The position numbers and the translations under genes are program-made. A stretch of DNA of 21,394 nt from a virus, in the IMG/VR virus record IMGVR_UViG_3300013094_000329, positions 1 through 21,394 of that record. The stretch is one strand, 5' to 3'. The notes under the pieces were generated by a model, which did no database searches, was not told where the DNA came from, and worked only from the letters and a program-made list of their open reading frames with translations. Position 1 is the first letter of the stretch; each line of letters begins with the position of its first letter. Below are positions 13,355 to 21,021 of the stretch, one piece after another.

Positions 13355-14470
13355 ATGTCTAAAGAAAAACTCAACTTTATCAACACAGTATCTATCAACG
13401 AACTCAGAACTATGATTCCACTCATAGGTGGAGAGATAACTCCGATCATCCAGTCCGAACCTGGTTGCGGTAAGACTTCTCTGTTATCTATGATAGCAAC
13501 AGACAATGGTGACAAGTGGCGCAAGGTCGGTGACTACTTCGAGTCAGACAAGTACGACTACATCTATGTCGATTGCCCCGTCAAAGATATGTCAGAGATA
13601 GGTATGACAATTCCTAACCACACATCGAAATCCCTTGAATATTATGTGTCAGATTTATTCAAGCTAGACAACGGCAAACCTAAAGTTATCTTACTCGATG
13701 AGTTCATGAAGTCTCCCAAGCTATTGCAAGTCATCTTCACTAGGCTGATGCTTGAGAGATGCGTAGGTGACGTTCCACTAACACGTGGGTCAATAGTTTT
13801 CGGTACAAGTAACAATGCGTCCGATGGTGTTGGTGACAATATGTTAGCCCATGCGGGGAATCGTGTATGTATCGTGCGTATGGCGAAGTCAACACCTGAT
13901 GAGTGGTTGCAATGGGCGACAGAGAACAACATATCTCGTGTCATTCGTGCGTTCGTGTCTATGTTCCCTCGTGTATTGGCATCTTATACGACAGGAGATC
14001 AAGCGGACAATCCCTACATCTTCAAGCCAAGCATGACAACACTATCGTTTTGCTCTCCTCGTTCATTGGCAAAGTGCGATGTGATCGTGAAGAACAGAGA
14101 CAGGTTGGGTGACAACGCAACAATGGTTGCACTAGCGGGTACGATCGGTGCATCAGCGGCTGGTGACATGAGTGCGTTCTTAAAACTTGAGAAGTCTCTC
14201 GTTGACTTCAAAGACATTATCAAATCTCCAAAGACTGTGGCATTGCCTAATGATATCTCTGCTCAACTTATGATCATGTTCCAAGCGGTCGATAGCATCG
14301 AGGCACAAGATCAACTAACAAACTTCATGGAGTTCGTAGAGCGCATTGAATCAAGCGAGGTACAAGCGGTGTTCTTTACGATGATGATGCGTACTGCCAA
14401 GACGATCAGACTTGCAAGGAACAATCAGAAGATAGCGATGTGGGCGAAAGACAACCACGAGTTGTTTTAA
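13355..14470 (+). CDS. MoxR-like AAA+ ATPase
   Basis: A 371-residue AAA+ protein. Walker A is SEPGCGKTSLL (34-44), Walker B is VILLDEFMKSP (111-121), sensor 1 lies in IVFGTSNNAS (147-156), and an Arg-containing motif HAGNRVCIVRM (167-177) matches the place of the MoxR arginine finger. The C-terminal 190 residues form the helical lid and an extra helical part. MoxR ATPases work with VWA-domain partners to remodel proteins or insert metal ions. The VWA/metallopeptidase gene is two genes downstream, with only a small membrane-protein gene between. AAAGGAAAAAATC precedes the ATG. Motifs look intact, so an active ATPase is likely; the substrate is not known. Confidence 0.9.
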   Translation: MSKEKLNFINTVSINELRTMIPLIGGEITPIIQSEPGCGKTSLLSMIATDNGDKWRKVGDYFESDKYDYIYVDCPVKDMSEIGMTIPNHTSKSLEYYVSDLFKLDNGKPKVILLDEFMKSPKLLQVIFTRLMLERCVGDVPLTRGSIVFGTSNNASDGVGDNMLAHAGNRVCIVRMAKSTPDEWLQWATENNISRVIRAFVSMFPRVLASYTTGDQADNPYIFKPSMTTLSFCSPRSLAKCDVIVKNRDRLGDNATMVALAGTIGASAAGDMSAFLKLEKSLVDFKDIIKSPKTVALPNDISAQLMIMFQAVDSIEAQDQLTNFMEFVERIESSEVQAVFFTMMMRTAKTIRLARNNQKIAMWAKDNHELF

Positions 14471-14494
14471 TTAATATTTCACTAGGAGATGGAA

Positions 14495-14680
14495 ATGGAA
14501 TTAACAAGTGCTGATTGTTTTCTACTAGGGTGGGCGTTCATGGCGACCATACTATATGTGAAGACTAGGGAAGAATTAAAGTTCTTTAAGTACAGAATGG
14601 GCAATACCTTGCAAGGTATTGCAAAGGGTAAGTTAAAAGTAATTGATCATGGTGATCATTGCGAAATCGAGGAGATTTAA
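14495..14680 (+). CDS. Small single-span membrane protein between ATPase and VWA genes (61 aa)
   Basis: I choose the ATG at 14495 because AGGAG (14484-14488) is six bases upstream; the ATG at 14489 directly abuts that site. The protein has one hydrophobic segment, CFLLGWAFMATILYV (about residues 8-22), then a basic region (KTREELKFFKYRMG) and an acidic end. This suits one membrane span with the C-terminus in the cytoplasm by the positive-inside rule. It lies between the MoxR ATPase and the VWA gene, which starts right after its stop. It could anchor the complex at the membrane or be a small lysis-type protein; gene position favours the former. Confidence 0.65.
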   Translation: MELTSADCFLLGWAFMATILYVKTREELKFFKYRMGNTLQGIAKGKLKVIDHGDHCEIEEI

Positions 14681-14681
14681 T

Positions 14682-15998
14682 ATGCAAGGCAAACAAGAAA
14701 CAAGACTAAAGAGAGCGCACATTGCGCTAATGAAACATCCAGCGACGGCACTTTACTCAGGTGTAATGCTGATGGGTAAGAGCGAGGTCATTGATGGTGA
14801 GGGTACGGCATACACCGATGGTGTCAACAAGCGTTACTATCGCAAGTTCCTTGAGGAGCATATCAAGGATGAATCTTCTTTGCGAGGCTTAGTACTTCAT
14901 GAGAATCTTCATGTCGCACTAAAGCAGATTCCACGTGGGCGTGACATGATAAATGACAACCGCAAACTGGCTAACATTGCGATGGACTTTGTGGTCAACG
15001 ATATCATTGTCAATGCGAAAGGTACAGTATCGGGCGGGACTGAGCCGATAGTTTCTTTACCGACAGAGGGTGCGGTGTATGACCCGATGTTCCACAATTG
15101 GTCAATGCGTGAGGTATACAACTATCTCAAGCCACTCGTAGGTAAAGCACCTCCTCCGTCACAAGGTAGCAAGGGCGATGAGCAAGGCGATGGTGATGGT
15201 GGGCAAGGTAATGGTTCACCCCAAGGTGGAACACAAGATAGTGATGAGGGTTGGGAGAACACAATCACAATCAACGGCAAGACCTATGATCTTTCTGACT
15301 CAGATGAACATGATACATCGGGCATGGAGGGTCTCGATCATGAGCAACTGAAAGAACTTAATGACAAGATAGATAGTGCTCTACGTGAGGGTGGAATGTT
15401 AGCGGGTCGCATGGGTGGCAAGATGCCAAGAGCAATCACAGATATGTTAGCACCCAAGGTTGACTGGCGACATGAGTTGCGTGAGTTTGTATCCTCATCA
15501 ACCAAGGGTAACGACGAGTTCACATGGCGCAAGATGAACAAGCGACATATGGTCAATGACATCTATCTACCAAGCGTGGAGAATGAATCAATCGGTGAGG
15601 TGGTTGTTGCTATCGACACATCGGGTTCAATTGGTGAGAAAGAATTGAATGAGTTCGCTAGTGAACTGGCATCAATTTGCGAATTGGTCGAACCTAGCAT
15701 GGTGCGTATCATTTGGTGGGACTACGATGTTCATGGTGAACAAGTCTTTACTGACAACTATGCCAACATCGGTGCAATGCTTAAACCATTGGGCGGTGGT
15801 GGTACACGCGTGACGAGCGTTAACGATTACATCAATGAGAAGAAGATTACCGCAGACTGTGTGCTGATCTTTACCGATGGATACCTTGAGAGCGACATCA
15901 CATGGACTATCAGTTCACCGACATTGTGGTTCATCACACAAGCGAAAAACTTCGTCGCACCTAATGGTGGAAAGGTAGTTGAGGTGAACGATGAGTAA
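14682..15998 (+). CDS. HExxH metallopeptidase with C-terminal VWA domain
   Basis: A 438-residue protein (start at 14682, after GAGGAGATTTAAT; a longer frame from 14643 lacks a binding site). The N-terminal half has RGLVLHENLHVALKQ (residues 68-82) with HENLH, an HExxH zinc motif. Residues 156-190 are a Gly/Gln/Asp linker. The C-terminal domain has VVVAIDTSGSIGEKE with the metal site residues Asp312, Ser314 and Ser316, plus GGGTRV (Thr375) and LIFTDGY (Asp399), completing a VWA MIDAS. This joint metallopeptidase-VWA layout resembles DUF2201-type proteins linked to MoxR ATPases. It probably pairs with the ATPase encoded two genes upstream. Whether the peptidase is active is not shown. Confidence 0.88.
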   Translation: MQGKQETRLKRAHIALMKHPATALYSGVMLMGKSEVIDGEGTAYTDGVNKRYYRKFLEEHIKDESSLRGLVLHENLHVALKQIPRGRDMINDNRKLANIAMDFVVNDIIVNAKGTVSGGTEPIVSLPTEGAVYDPMFHNWSMREVYNYLKPLVGKAPPPSQGSKGDEQGDGDGGQGNGSPQGGTQDSDEGWENTITINGKTYDLSDSDEHDTSGMEGLDHEQLKELNDKIDSALREGGMLAGRMGGKMPRAITDMLAPKVDWRHELREFVSSSTKGNDEFTWRKMNKRHMVNDIYLPSVENESIGEVVVAIDTSGSIGEKELNEFASELASICELVEPSMVRIIWWDYDVHGEQVFTDNYANIGAMLKPLGGGGTRVTSVNDYINEKKITADCVLIFTDGYLESDITWTISSPTLWFITQAKNFVAPNGGKVVEVNDE

Positions 15999-16287
15999 AC
16001 CAAACTTAAGAAACTCATTAGAACTTAGAGTGTGGATGCAAGAAAGTTCGGCACGAGTGGCAATAGCATCAAGCGTAGGAGGTGACCCCGATATGGCAAC
16101 TGCAAGATTCGCAGATCAGTTAGTCGATGAGCTATTAGAACTCTATAAGTCAAATCCTGACATGGCTTATGGCTATGCTCTAAGTGAGGCTGAACTGAGT
16201 CAAGATGAGTTCCAACGACAGATGTGGTTATCGGTGTGTAAAGTATTGGATGACAGACTAGGACTTAAAAAAGGAGATGAGCAATGA
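15991..16287 (+). CDS. Helical protein of unknown function (98 aa)
   Basis: A 98-residue acidic helical protein. Its start overlaps the VWA gene stop by eight bases (ATGAGTAA) and its own stop overlaps the next start (ATGA). Segments include LRNSLELRVWMQESSARVAI, MATARFADQLVDELLELY and a DEFQRQMWLSVCKVLDDRL helix. No motif is recognised. The tight overlap suggests production together with the VWA protein, and perhaps function with it. Confidence 0.72.
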   Translation: MSKPNLRNSLELRVWMQESSARVAIASSVGGDPDMATARFADQLVDELLELYKSNPDMAYGYALSEAELSQDEFQRQMWLSVCKVLDDRLGLKKGDEQ

Positions 16288-17327
16288 TGTACGGATTTAA
16301 CTATGAGCGACTGACCAAAGTCACAGAGCAACAAAAGCCCTATCGTGGTTCGGATAATCGTTTCCCGATGGAGCACAGATCACGCAATGAGAAATACTTT
16401 TTTGTTGAGGAGGAGAATGGCGAGAAAGTATACGATATCGTGTATGGCTCAAATTGGAGACAAGAAACTATCGACAAAGAAACTTATGATTCACTCTATG
16501 CAATCAAACCTAGTGGAGTATGGGCATATGAAGAATATGATCATGTCAATCATAAAAGCACAGGCAATTTCAGTTACTACAAGGTAATTCGTAATCCAAA
16601 CTTCATGGCGAGAGTACGTTCAGATAACACAGTTGAGTTTACCAAGGATGAGTATCATCAAGGAGAGCGCAACTTCTTATCACAAAACACAAGCGGTGGG
16701 TTCATTAACGATTCACGTAGAGGTGGACTGATATATAAACACTACGGATACAGGGACAAACGAAACACACTACTAATGCACGCAATTCATAAGGGTATGC
16801 GTATCGCTTGTGATAGTGACATGGCGGTCGTGCCTTATGAGGTAGAGTTGAAGAAGGTAGATCGTAGACTAGCCAAAGAAACTCTTAAACCATACGAGGA
16901 TTTCTTTAAGGTAAGCGAGGTCATGTGCAAGGCGATGCCGTATGAACAACTCAAGGACTTAGCAATAGAGGTATGCAAAGAGCGAATCCCAAGTAAAGTA
17001 CTTACTCATATTAATAGTCAAGAACTTTTACATGAGGCAAGGTTATGCACACAAAGCGCACCACTTGATGCGTTAGTACTCTATGCGTTGGCATACGATG
17101 TGAATCGGTTTGCATGGTCATTCAGATGGGGTAGAACAATTTCCGATGACAATGGTGAGAGAAGTCATCAACTGTATATAGCGACCAAGCGTAGGATACT
17201 GAAAGATTTATATACCACACATAAGGAAATATTTAAACCATACCGAGTGCAAGGCGGTGTGTATTTTCCAGCGAGTGAGTGGGGCACAGAAGTGATAGTA
17301 AATGGTAAAGTAATTCAACAACTTTAA
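16284..17327 (+). CDS. Protein of unknown function (347 aa)
   Basis: A 347-residue basic, Tyr-rich protein. The N-terminal half has many aromatic residues (MMYGFNYERLTK, RNEKYFFVEEENGEKVYDIV, SGVWAYEEYDHVNH), and the C-terminal half is helical (KVSEVMCKAMPYEQLKDLAI; DALVLYALAYDVNRFAWSF). No Walker, zinc or membrane motif is seen. AAGGAGATGAGC precedes the start; the second ATG at 16287 is an equal candidate. It belongs to the operon after the VWA gene. I do not recognise a family. Confidence 0.78.
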   Translation: MMYGFNYERLTKVTEQQKPYRGSDNRFPMEHRSRNEKYFFVEEENGEKVYDIVYGSNWRQETIDKETYDSLYAIKPSGVWAYEEYDHVNHKSTGNFSYYKVIRNPNFMARVRSDNTVEFTKDEYHQGERNFLSQNTSGGFINDSRRGGLIYKHYGYRDKRNTLLMHAIHKGMRIACDSDMAVVPYEVELKKVDRRLAKETLKPYEDFFKVSEVMCKAMPYEQLKDLAIEVCKERIPSKVLTHINSQELLHEARLCTQSAPLDALVLYALAYDVNRFAWSFRWGRTISDDNGERSHQLYIATKRRILKDLYTTHKEIFKPYRVQGGVYFPASEWGTEVIVNGKVIQQL

Positions 17328-17348
17328 CATACAAACAAGGATCTTAAA

Positions 17349-17510
17349 ATGGAAGGAAATGAACTAAGACTATTCTTAGCGTTGCTGAATTTAATGCAAC
17401 AAATAGAAGAAGATATGCCAAGAGAGTATATGACTAAGCACTTAAAAACTGCGATAGAAGATGCGTGTGAATTACTAAATGAAACAAGCCAAGGAGAAAA
17501 CGATGAGTAA
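17349..17510 (+). CDS. Small helical protein of unknown function (53 aa)
   Basis: A 53-residue protein of two helices: ELRLFLALLNLMQQIEEDMP and REYMTKHLKTAIEDACELLN, then an acidic tail. AAGGA lies nine bases before the ATG. The stop TAA overlaps the next gene start (ATGAGTAA, eight bases), the same overlap signature used elsewhere in this operon, which argues that it is real despite its length. No function can be read. Confidence 0.65.
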   Translation: MEGNELRLFLALLNLMQQIEEDMPREYMTKHLKTAIEDACELLNETSQGENDE

Positions 17511-18459
17511 ATATATTCTTACATCAGTAGCGGGAGATTCTGTACAAGACATGGACAAAGTTCTCAAGGAGAATATTTGCTTTCCACTTGTGCGTGAACT
17601 TGAATTTAAGTATGGCTTAAAAGTTTATAAGATATCGGGTGAGGTGAAAAACGTAATAACTCCACACTTTTATATGTGTTATTCCAATGGTTTACCATGC
17701 GGTGCGGTGTTTGCTAAGGCTCAGAAAGAATGGGACGCACACAAAGGTACTCACGTTGAGCATTGGGAGTACAACTTCAAGACACCATACTACAAGAAGG
17801 CAAGAGGCTCATCCGATAGTGATAGAGAAACTATATCGAGTAAGAAAATCTCTACTCTAATGGGCACAATACAGAGACAGAAAGTTATCAAGCCGTTGGA
17901 TGAGATTATCAATAAAGAATACAAATCAGAAATGCTAGAGTGTTTGGGAACGATGAAAGATTCTTTCGGTAAAGATCATAAATATGCACCTGTAGATGCG
18001 GATACTATTCATGCGTTGGTGGCTTATGCACTAGGTGAAAATCCTAATAGTTATGGGCTATCAATAAACACATCTGTATGTAAAGATTTGCTTGACAAAT
18101 TCAATAAGTGTGATAGCATCAGAGCCAAGAAATTAAAAGAGACAGAGAGATTTTTCAGTAATCCATTCTATGCAATCGGTGTTGATAAGAGTAAGCATAT
18201 CATCATCGGCAAGTTAAAAATAGTAGAAAACAAAATGCAAGTAGTAGAAGATTTCAGTCGAGTGTTATCGTTAGATCATAAGGAAGATTTAACTGCAATT
18301 CTTACTATGATGAGAGTTGCGAATGAGAACATGGGCGAACTCATATTAAATTGTTTTCCTAACAATACTAAGTATGATGCTAACCTTGATGTAATTTATA
18401 AGAGTGTATGGTATCGTAATGAGACAGACTTTCATTGGACTCTTATCCCATGTCAATAA
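17503..18459 (+). CDS. Protein of unknown function (318 aa)
   Basis: I start at 17503 (MSKYILTSVAG), where AAGGAG lies eight bases upstream and the start overlaps the previous stop; an in-frame start at 17479 would lengthen it by eight residues. The protein is 318 residues, Lys-rich, with HFYMCYSNGLPCGAVFAKAQ near residue 55, a basic loop KKARGSSDSDRE, and a region ADTIHALVAYALGENPNSYG near residue 170. The C-terminus has ILTMMRVANENMGELI and WHWTLIP-like ending FHWTLIPCQ. No known motif is seen. Confidence 0.75.
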   Translation: MSKYILTSVAGDSVQDMDKVLKENICFPLVRELEFKYGLKVYKISGEVKNVITPHFYMCYSNGLPCGAVFAKAQKEWDAHKGTHVEHWEYNFKTPYYKKARGSSDSDRETISSKKISTLMGTIQRQKVIKPLDEIINKEYKSEMLECLGTMKDSFGKDHKYAPVDADTIHALVAYALGENPNSYGLSINTSVCKDLLDKFNKCDSIRAKKLKETERFFSNPFYAIGVDKSKHIIIGKLKIVENKMQVVEDFSRVLSLDHKEDLTAILTMMRVANENMGELILNCFPNNTKYDANLDVIYKSVWYRNETDFHWTLIPCQ

Positions 18460-18821
18460 ATGAATTCTTTCCTACACTTACCCCAGTAGTTCATAAAACG
18501 AATTGGGACTTACTACGTGTGCCACTTATCAAATACGAAGGTCAATACAAAATCAACTTAGGTGATCGCATGGTGCGTATCTATGATGATAAAACATTAC
18601 CCGATGTTATAAAGACTAAGATGGCAATGATACTCGCACATCCACATGAGGTGGTACGTGATAATAACGTTCAACGTATAGATGTATACACAAACAACCA
18701 ATCGCCCGAACTTGATGAGGTGGGTTGGCAATCGTCTGAACATTATTTCTGTATGGTGTTAGATCGTTCAACAGTTAACGAACTGAAAGGTTCACATGAC
18801 GCTATGGCGCAAGAGAGGTAA
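18450..18821 (+). CDS. Protein of unknown function (123 aa)
   Basis: A 123-residue protein starting MSINEFFPTLTPVVHKTNWD. The ATG at 18450 overlaps the preceding stop by ten bases; a TTG at 18435 is an alternative. No clear ribosome binding site precedes either, so translation probably depends on the upstream gene. Motifs: YKINLGDRMVRIYDDK, MAMILAHPHEVVRDNNVQ and WQSSEHYFCMVLDRS. It looks like a small alpha/beta domain of unknown family. It ends one base before the VRR-NUC start. Confidence 0.7.
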   Translation: MSINEFFPTLTPVVHKTNWDLLRVPLIKYEGQYKINLGDRMVRIYDDKTLPDVIKTKMAMILAHPHEVVRDNNVQRIDVYTNNQSPELDEVGWQSSEHYFCMVLDRSTVNELKGSHDAMAQER

Positions 18822-18822
18822 C

Positions 18823-19122
18823 ATGACTCCTGAAGGTAAAGTCAAAGCAAAGGTTAAAAAACTTTTAGCTGAAGGGAAACACTACTACACCATGCCTGTG
18901 ACTGGGGGGTATGGCAATAGCGGAGTACCTGACTTTATCGTGTGTGTCAAAGGAAAGTTCTTAGCGATAGAGTGCAAGGCTAATGGCGGTAAGACGACTG
19001 CGCTACAGAATAAAAACCTCACCGATATTAAAACGAGTGGGGGTGTAGCGTTAGTCATTACTGAGGACGATTTAGATTATCTTAAACAAATTCTAACGAA
19101 CATGGAACACATATATGAATGA
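18823..19122 (+). CDS. VRR-NUC domain nuclease
   Basis: A 99-residue stand-alone VRR-NUC (PD-(D/E)xK) protein. The start at 18823 follows AGAGGTAAC; an upstream frame from 18796 lacks a site. Key motifs: VTGGYGNSGVPDFIVCV with the GVPD aspartate, LAIECKANGGK with the E-x-K catalytic pair, TALQNKNLTDIKTSGG with the conserved Gln, and VALVITEDDLDYL with the strand that ends the fold. Phage VRR-NUC proteins act as structure-specific nucleases, often near replication genes. Length is typical for the phage form. It sits in the replication-side operon, overlapping the next gene by eight bases. Confidence 0.9.
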   Translation: MTPEGKVKAKVKKLLAEGKHYYTMPVTGGYGNSGVPDFIVCVKGKFLAIECKANGGKTTALQNKNLTDIKTSGGVALVITEDDLDYLKQILTNMEHIYE

Positions 19123-19339
19123 AACAGACCGAGAACACTTGCATAAACTTTATGCGGGGTTCGCAATGATTGGGTTGTTGATGCGGGGTAATGACCCTCG
19201 CATACCCTCAGAGTCTTTTAACATAGCTGATGCTATGCTAGAGGAAATAGATGCAAGAGACAACAAAGGTATTGCATCAATAGTTAAAAAGTACAAACGT
19301 AAGGAAACTGTAAATGAAGAAACCAATAGCACAAATTAG
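19115..19339 (+). CDS. Small protein of unknown function (74 aa)
   Basis: A 74-residue protein, MNETDREHLHKLYAGFAMIG first, then LLMRGNDPRIPSESFNIADA, an acidic helix (MLEEIDARD) and a basic tail (IVKKYKRKET). It is mostly helical without a full membrane segment. It overlaps the VRR-NUC stop by eight bases and the next start by 26. Such helix-rich small proteins are common in phage early operons. Nothing identifies the function. Confidence 0.68.
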   Translation: MNETDREHLHKLYAGFAMIGLLMRGNDPRIPSESFNIADAMLEEIDARDNKGIASIVKKYKRKETVNEETNSTN

Positions 19340-19841
19340 TAGAGTAGAGCGTTACATGGCAAAGCGTCCCAATGCCAAACCAAAAGAGGTAGCGGATGCG
19401 TTAGACTTACCATTGAAGTCGGTATACAACTATCGTTCTCTCATCAACAAAAAGAATATTCAACTACAAGCGATGGATGACGTAGAGCGTTTTATAGTTA
19501 AGCCTGACTTTGACTTTGATACGGCTAAAAAAATTCATAGATTATCTAGGGGTAAGAGGATGCAGGGTAGAGATCATATTGTTTCTCTCAATCCTTTGCC
19601 TGATGTATTTAAGAATCCACGCCAAGGTGAAACAGTAGATAACGTCAATCATCCTCCGCATTACAAAGTGGGTGGCATCGAGACTATCGACTTCATTGAG
19701 GCGAAAGAGTTGGGTTACAACTTGGGTAACGTCATCAAATATATTTCTAGGGCAAGTCACAAACATTCTTATGCAGAAGACTTGAAGAAGGCTAGGTGGT
19801 ATCTCGATAGAGAGATTATGAAGCAACACGTTGGTAAGTAA
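19314..19841 (+). CDS. Helix-turn-helix / DUF3310 fusion protein
   Basis: A 175-residue protein of two parts. Residues 18-48 (PNAKPKEVADALDLPLKSVY) look like a helix-turn-helix. Residues 108-170 match DUF3310: DNVNHPPHYKVGGIETIDFI, then GNVIKYISRASHK and a DLKKARWYLDREI end. DUF3310 proteins are common in phages and have been linked in databases to nucleotide kinase-like annotation, but the reaction is not established by this sequence. The start overlaps the preceding gene by 26 bases. A terminator follows directly after the stop, closing this operon. Confidence 0.88.
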   Translation: MKKPIAQISRVERYMAKRPNAKPKEVADALDLPLKSVYNYRSLINKKNIQLQAMDDVERFIVKPDFDFDTAKKIHRLSRGKRMQGRDHIVSLNPLPDVFKNPRQGETVDNVNHPPHYKVGGIETIDFIEAKELGYNLGNVIKYISRASHKHSYAEDLKKARWYLDREIMKQHVGK

Positions 19842-19846
19842 TTCTT

Positions 19847-19880
19847 AGGAGGTTATGCTCAGGCATAACTTCCTTTTTTT
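19847..19880 (+). terminator. Intrinsic terminator after the DUF3310 gene
   Basis: AGGAGGTTATGC pairs with GCATAACTTCCT (12 pairs, one G-T) around a TCAG loop, then seven T residues. It begins six bases after the stop codon. Downstream genes need read-through or another promoter. Confidence 0.92.
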
Positions 19881-19918
19881 GTATCTATTAAAAACGTTAT
19901 TTAAGGAAAACTGGCATC

Positions 19919-20359
19919 ATGGAATTAAAACTAAATGCGGGGGTAGAAATCATAATTGAGCGTATGAAATCTCACCCTGAAGAATTTATAGAAGATAAAG
20001 GCTCTCTCATAGATGGCGATACAGTCGTGCGTGGAAGATGGCATAAGATTATCCTAGCTGTTCTTACAAAAAAGAAAGTGCGTGTCGTCAAGAACAAACA
20101 AGAAGATGTGTACTGGAAAGAACTATCGTGGATGACCGATGAAGAGATTGATGCGTTGTACGATGGGTTTATGGAGATGATGCGTAATAAATTCACAGGC
20201 GACGTTATGGTTAAGTTGGCGGGCGAAACGCAACAAGTCGAGGAAGAAGGGCTTACTGTTCCACACATAGCAAGATTCAATAATAGTAATAGATACTCAT
20301 ATGAATGGGCAGATCCTAGAAGCGTAACTGGATTTTTTGCAAAAAAGGAAACAAAATGA
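19919..20359 (+). CDS. Protein of unknown function, first of a tandem related pair (146 aa)
   Basis: A 146-residue protein. The start has AAGGAAAACTGGCATC upstream. The N-terminal signature is GVEIIIERMKSHPEEF, and a later one is MTDEEIDALYDGFMEMMRNK followed by KFTGDVMVKLAG. Both recur in the next gene as TILLERMKTHPEEF and MTEDEFFKLEKGLRDCAR...IFNGKVLEVLAG, so the two genes are related and probably arose by duplication. No membrane segment or catalytic motif. This is the first gene after the terminator at 19847. Its stop overlaps the next start (ATGA). Confidence 0.75.
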   Translation: MELKLNAGVEIIIERMKSHPEEFIEDKGSLIDGDTVVRGRWHKIILAVLTKKKVRVVKNKQEDVYWKELSWMTDEEIDALYDGFMEMMRNKFTGDVMVKLAGETQQVEEEGLTVPHIARFNNSNRYSYEWADPRSVTGFFAKKETK

Positions 20360-20766
20360 CAGAAAGAATAGAACCAGTAGAACTAACAGGCTTAACGATT
20401 TTGTTAGAGCGCATGAAGACGCACCCCGAGGAGTTTGTAACATCCTACGATGGGGAGTTTACTCGGAGAAGGGCTAAATGGGACGGCATATTGAACAACG
20501 CTAGTTCGTTTATGACTGAGGACGAATTCTTTAAACTTGAGAAAGGACTCAGGGACTGCGCTAGAACAATCTTTAATGGTAAGGTTCTTGAGGTACTTGC
20601 TGGTCAGGGTCATGATGAGCTTGGGGTGGAATTGAAAAATATGTCTGCAAGTGGAATACATCAAAGCGCACTTTCGGAACTAACACGACAAAATAATAAT
20701 GCAATTCGTAAGATGATTGATAATGCGCCATTCGAAGTGCAACGCAATAGATCGAGGATGATATGA
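20356..20766 (+). CDS. Protein of unknown function, second of a tandem related pair (136 aa)
   Basis: A 136-residue protein starting MTERIEPVELTGLTILLERM. The HPEEF segment and the MTEDEFFKLEKG to VLEVLAG stretch parallel the preceding protein at the same spacing. The C-terminal third differs (ASGIHQSALSELTRQNNNAI) and ends in a basic stretch. It starts within the previous stop (ATGA) and ends in the start of the zinc-ribbon gene (ATGA). Function is unknown; the pair may form a heteromer. Confidence 0.75.
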   Translation: MTERIEPVELTGLTILLERMKTHPEEFVTSYDGEFTRRRAKWDGILNNASSFMTEDEFFKLEKGLRDCARTIFNGKVLEVLAGQGHDELGVELKNMSASGIHQSALSELTRQNNNAIRKMIDNAPFEVQRNRSRMI

Positions 20767-20966
20767 AATGTCCCAAATGCGAACACACAAAATCAATGGT
20801 AGTGGAGTCAAGGAAGTCTCCCGATCACGACAATCTAAGAAAGCGATATTGCCTGAAGTGCGGGAACAACTTTATAACGAAGGAAGTTCTATACGAAGGC
20901 AGACTCAGTCGTGCGGACAAAATCAAGCGCAGAGACCACAATGGCCTTTTCCAACCAAAGTCTTAG
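20763..20966 (+). CDS. NrdR-like zinc ribbon protein (67 aa)
   Basis: A 67-residue protein with a zinc ribbon MKCPKCEHTKSMVVESRKSP, then RKRYCLKCGNNFITKE: C-x2-C ... C-x2-C with a VVESR strand between. This matches the N-terminal DNA-binding ribbon of the ribonucleotide reductase repressor NrdR (CPxC...VVDSR...RRxC..CxxRFTTxE). The NrdR ATP-cone domain is absent, so it may be a DNA-binding fragment used by the phage, or an unrelated small zinc protein such as an Ogr-type activator. It starts in the preceding stop (ATGA). The basic C-terminus (RLSRADKIKRRDH) would suit nucleic acid binding. Confidence 0.8.
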   Translation: MKCPKCEHTKSMVVESRKSPDHDNLRKRYCLKCGNNFITKEVLYEGRLSRADKIKRRDHNGLFQPKS

Positions 20967-21021
20967 ATGGCTTAGGAAATTCTTTAGCGTTCAATTCTGA
21001 CAATTTTGAAGAGGCATTATT

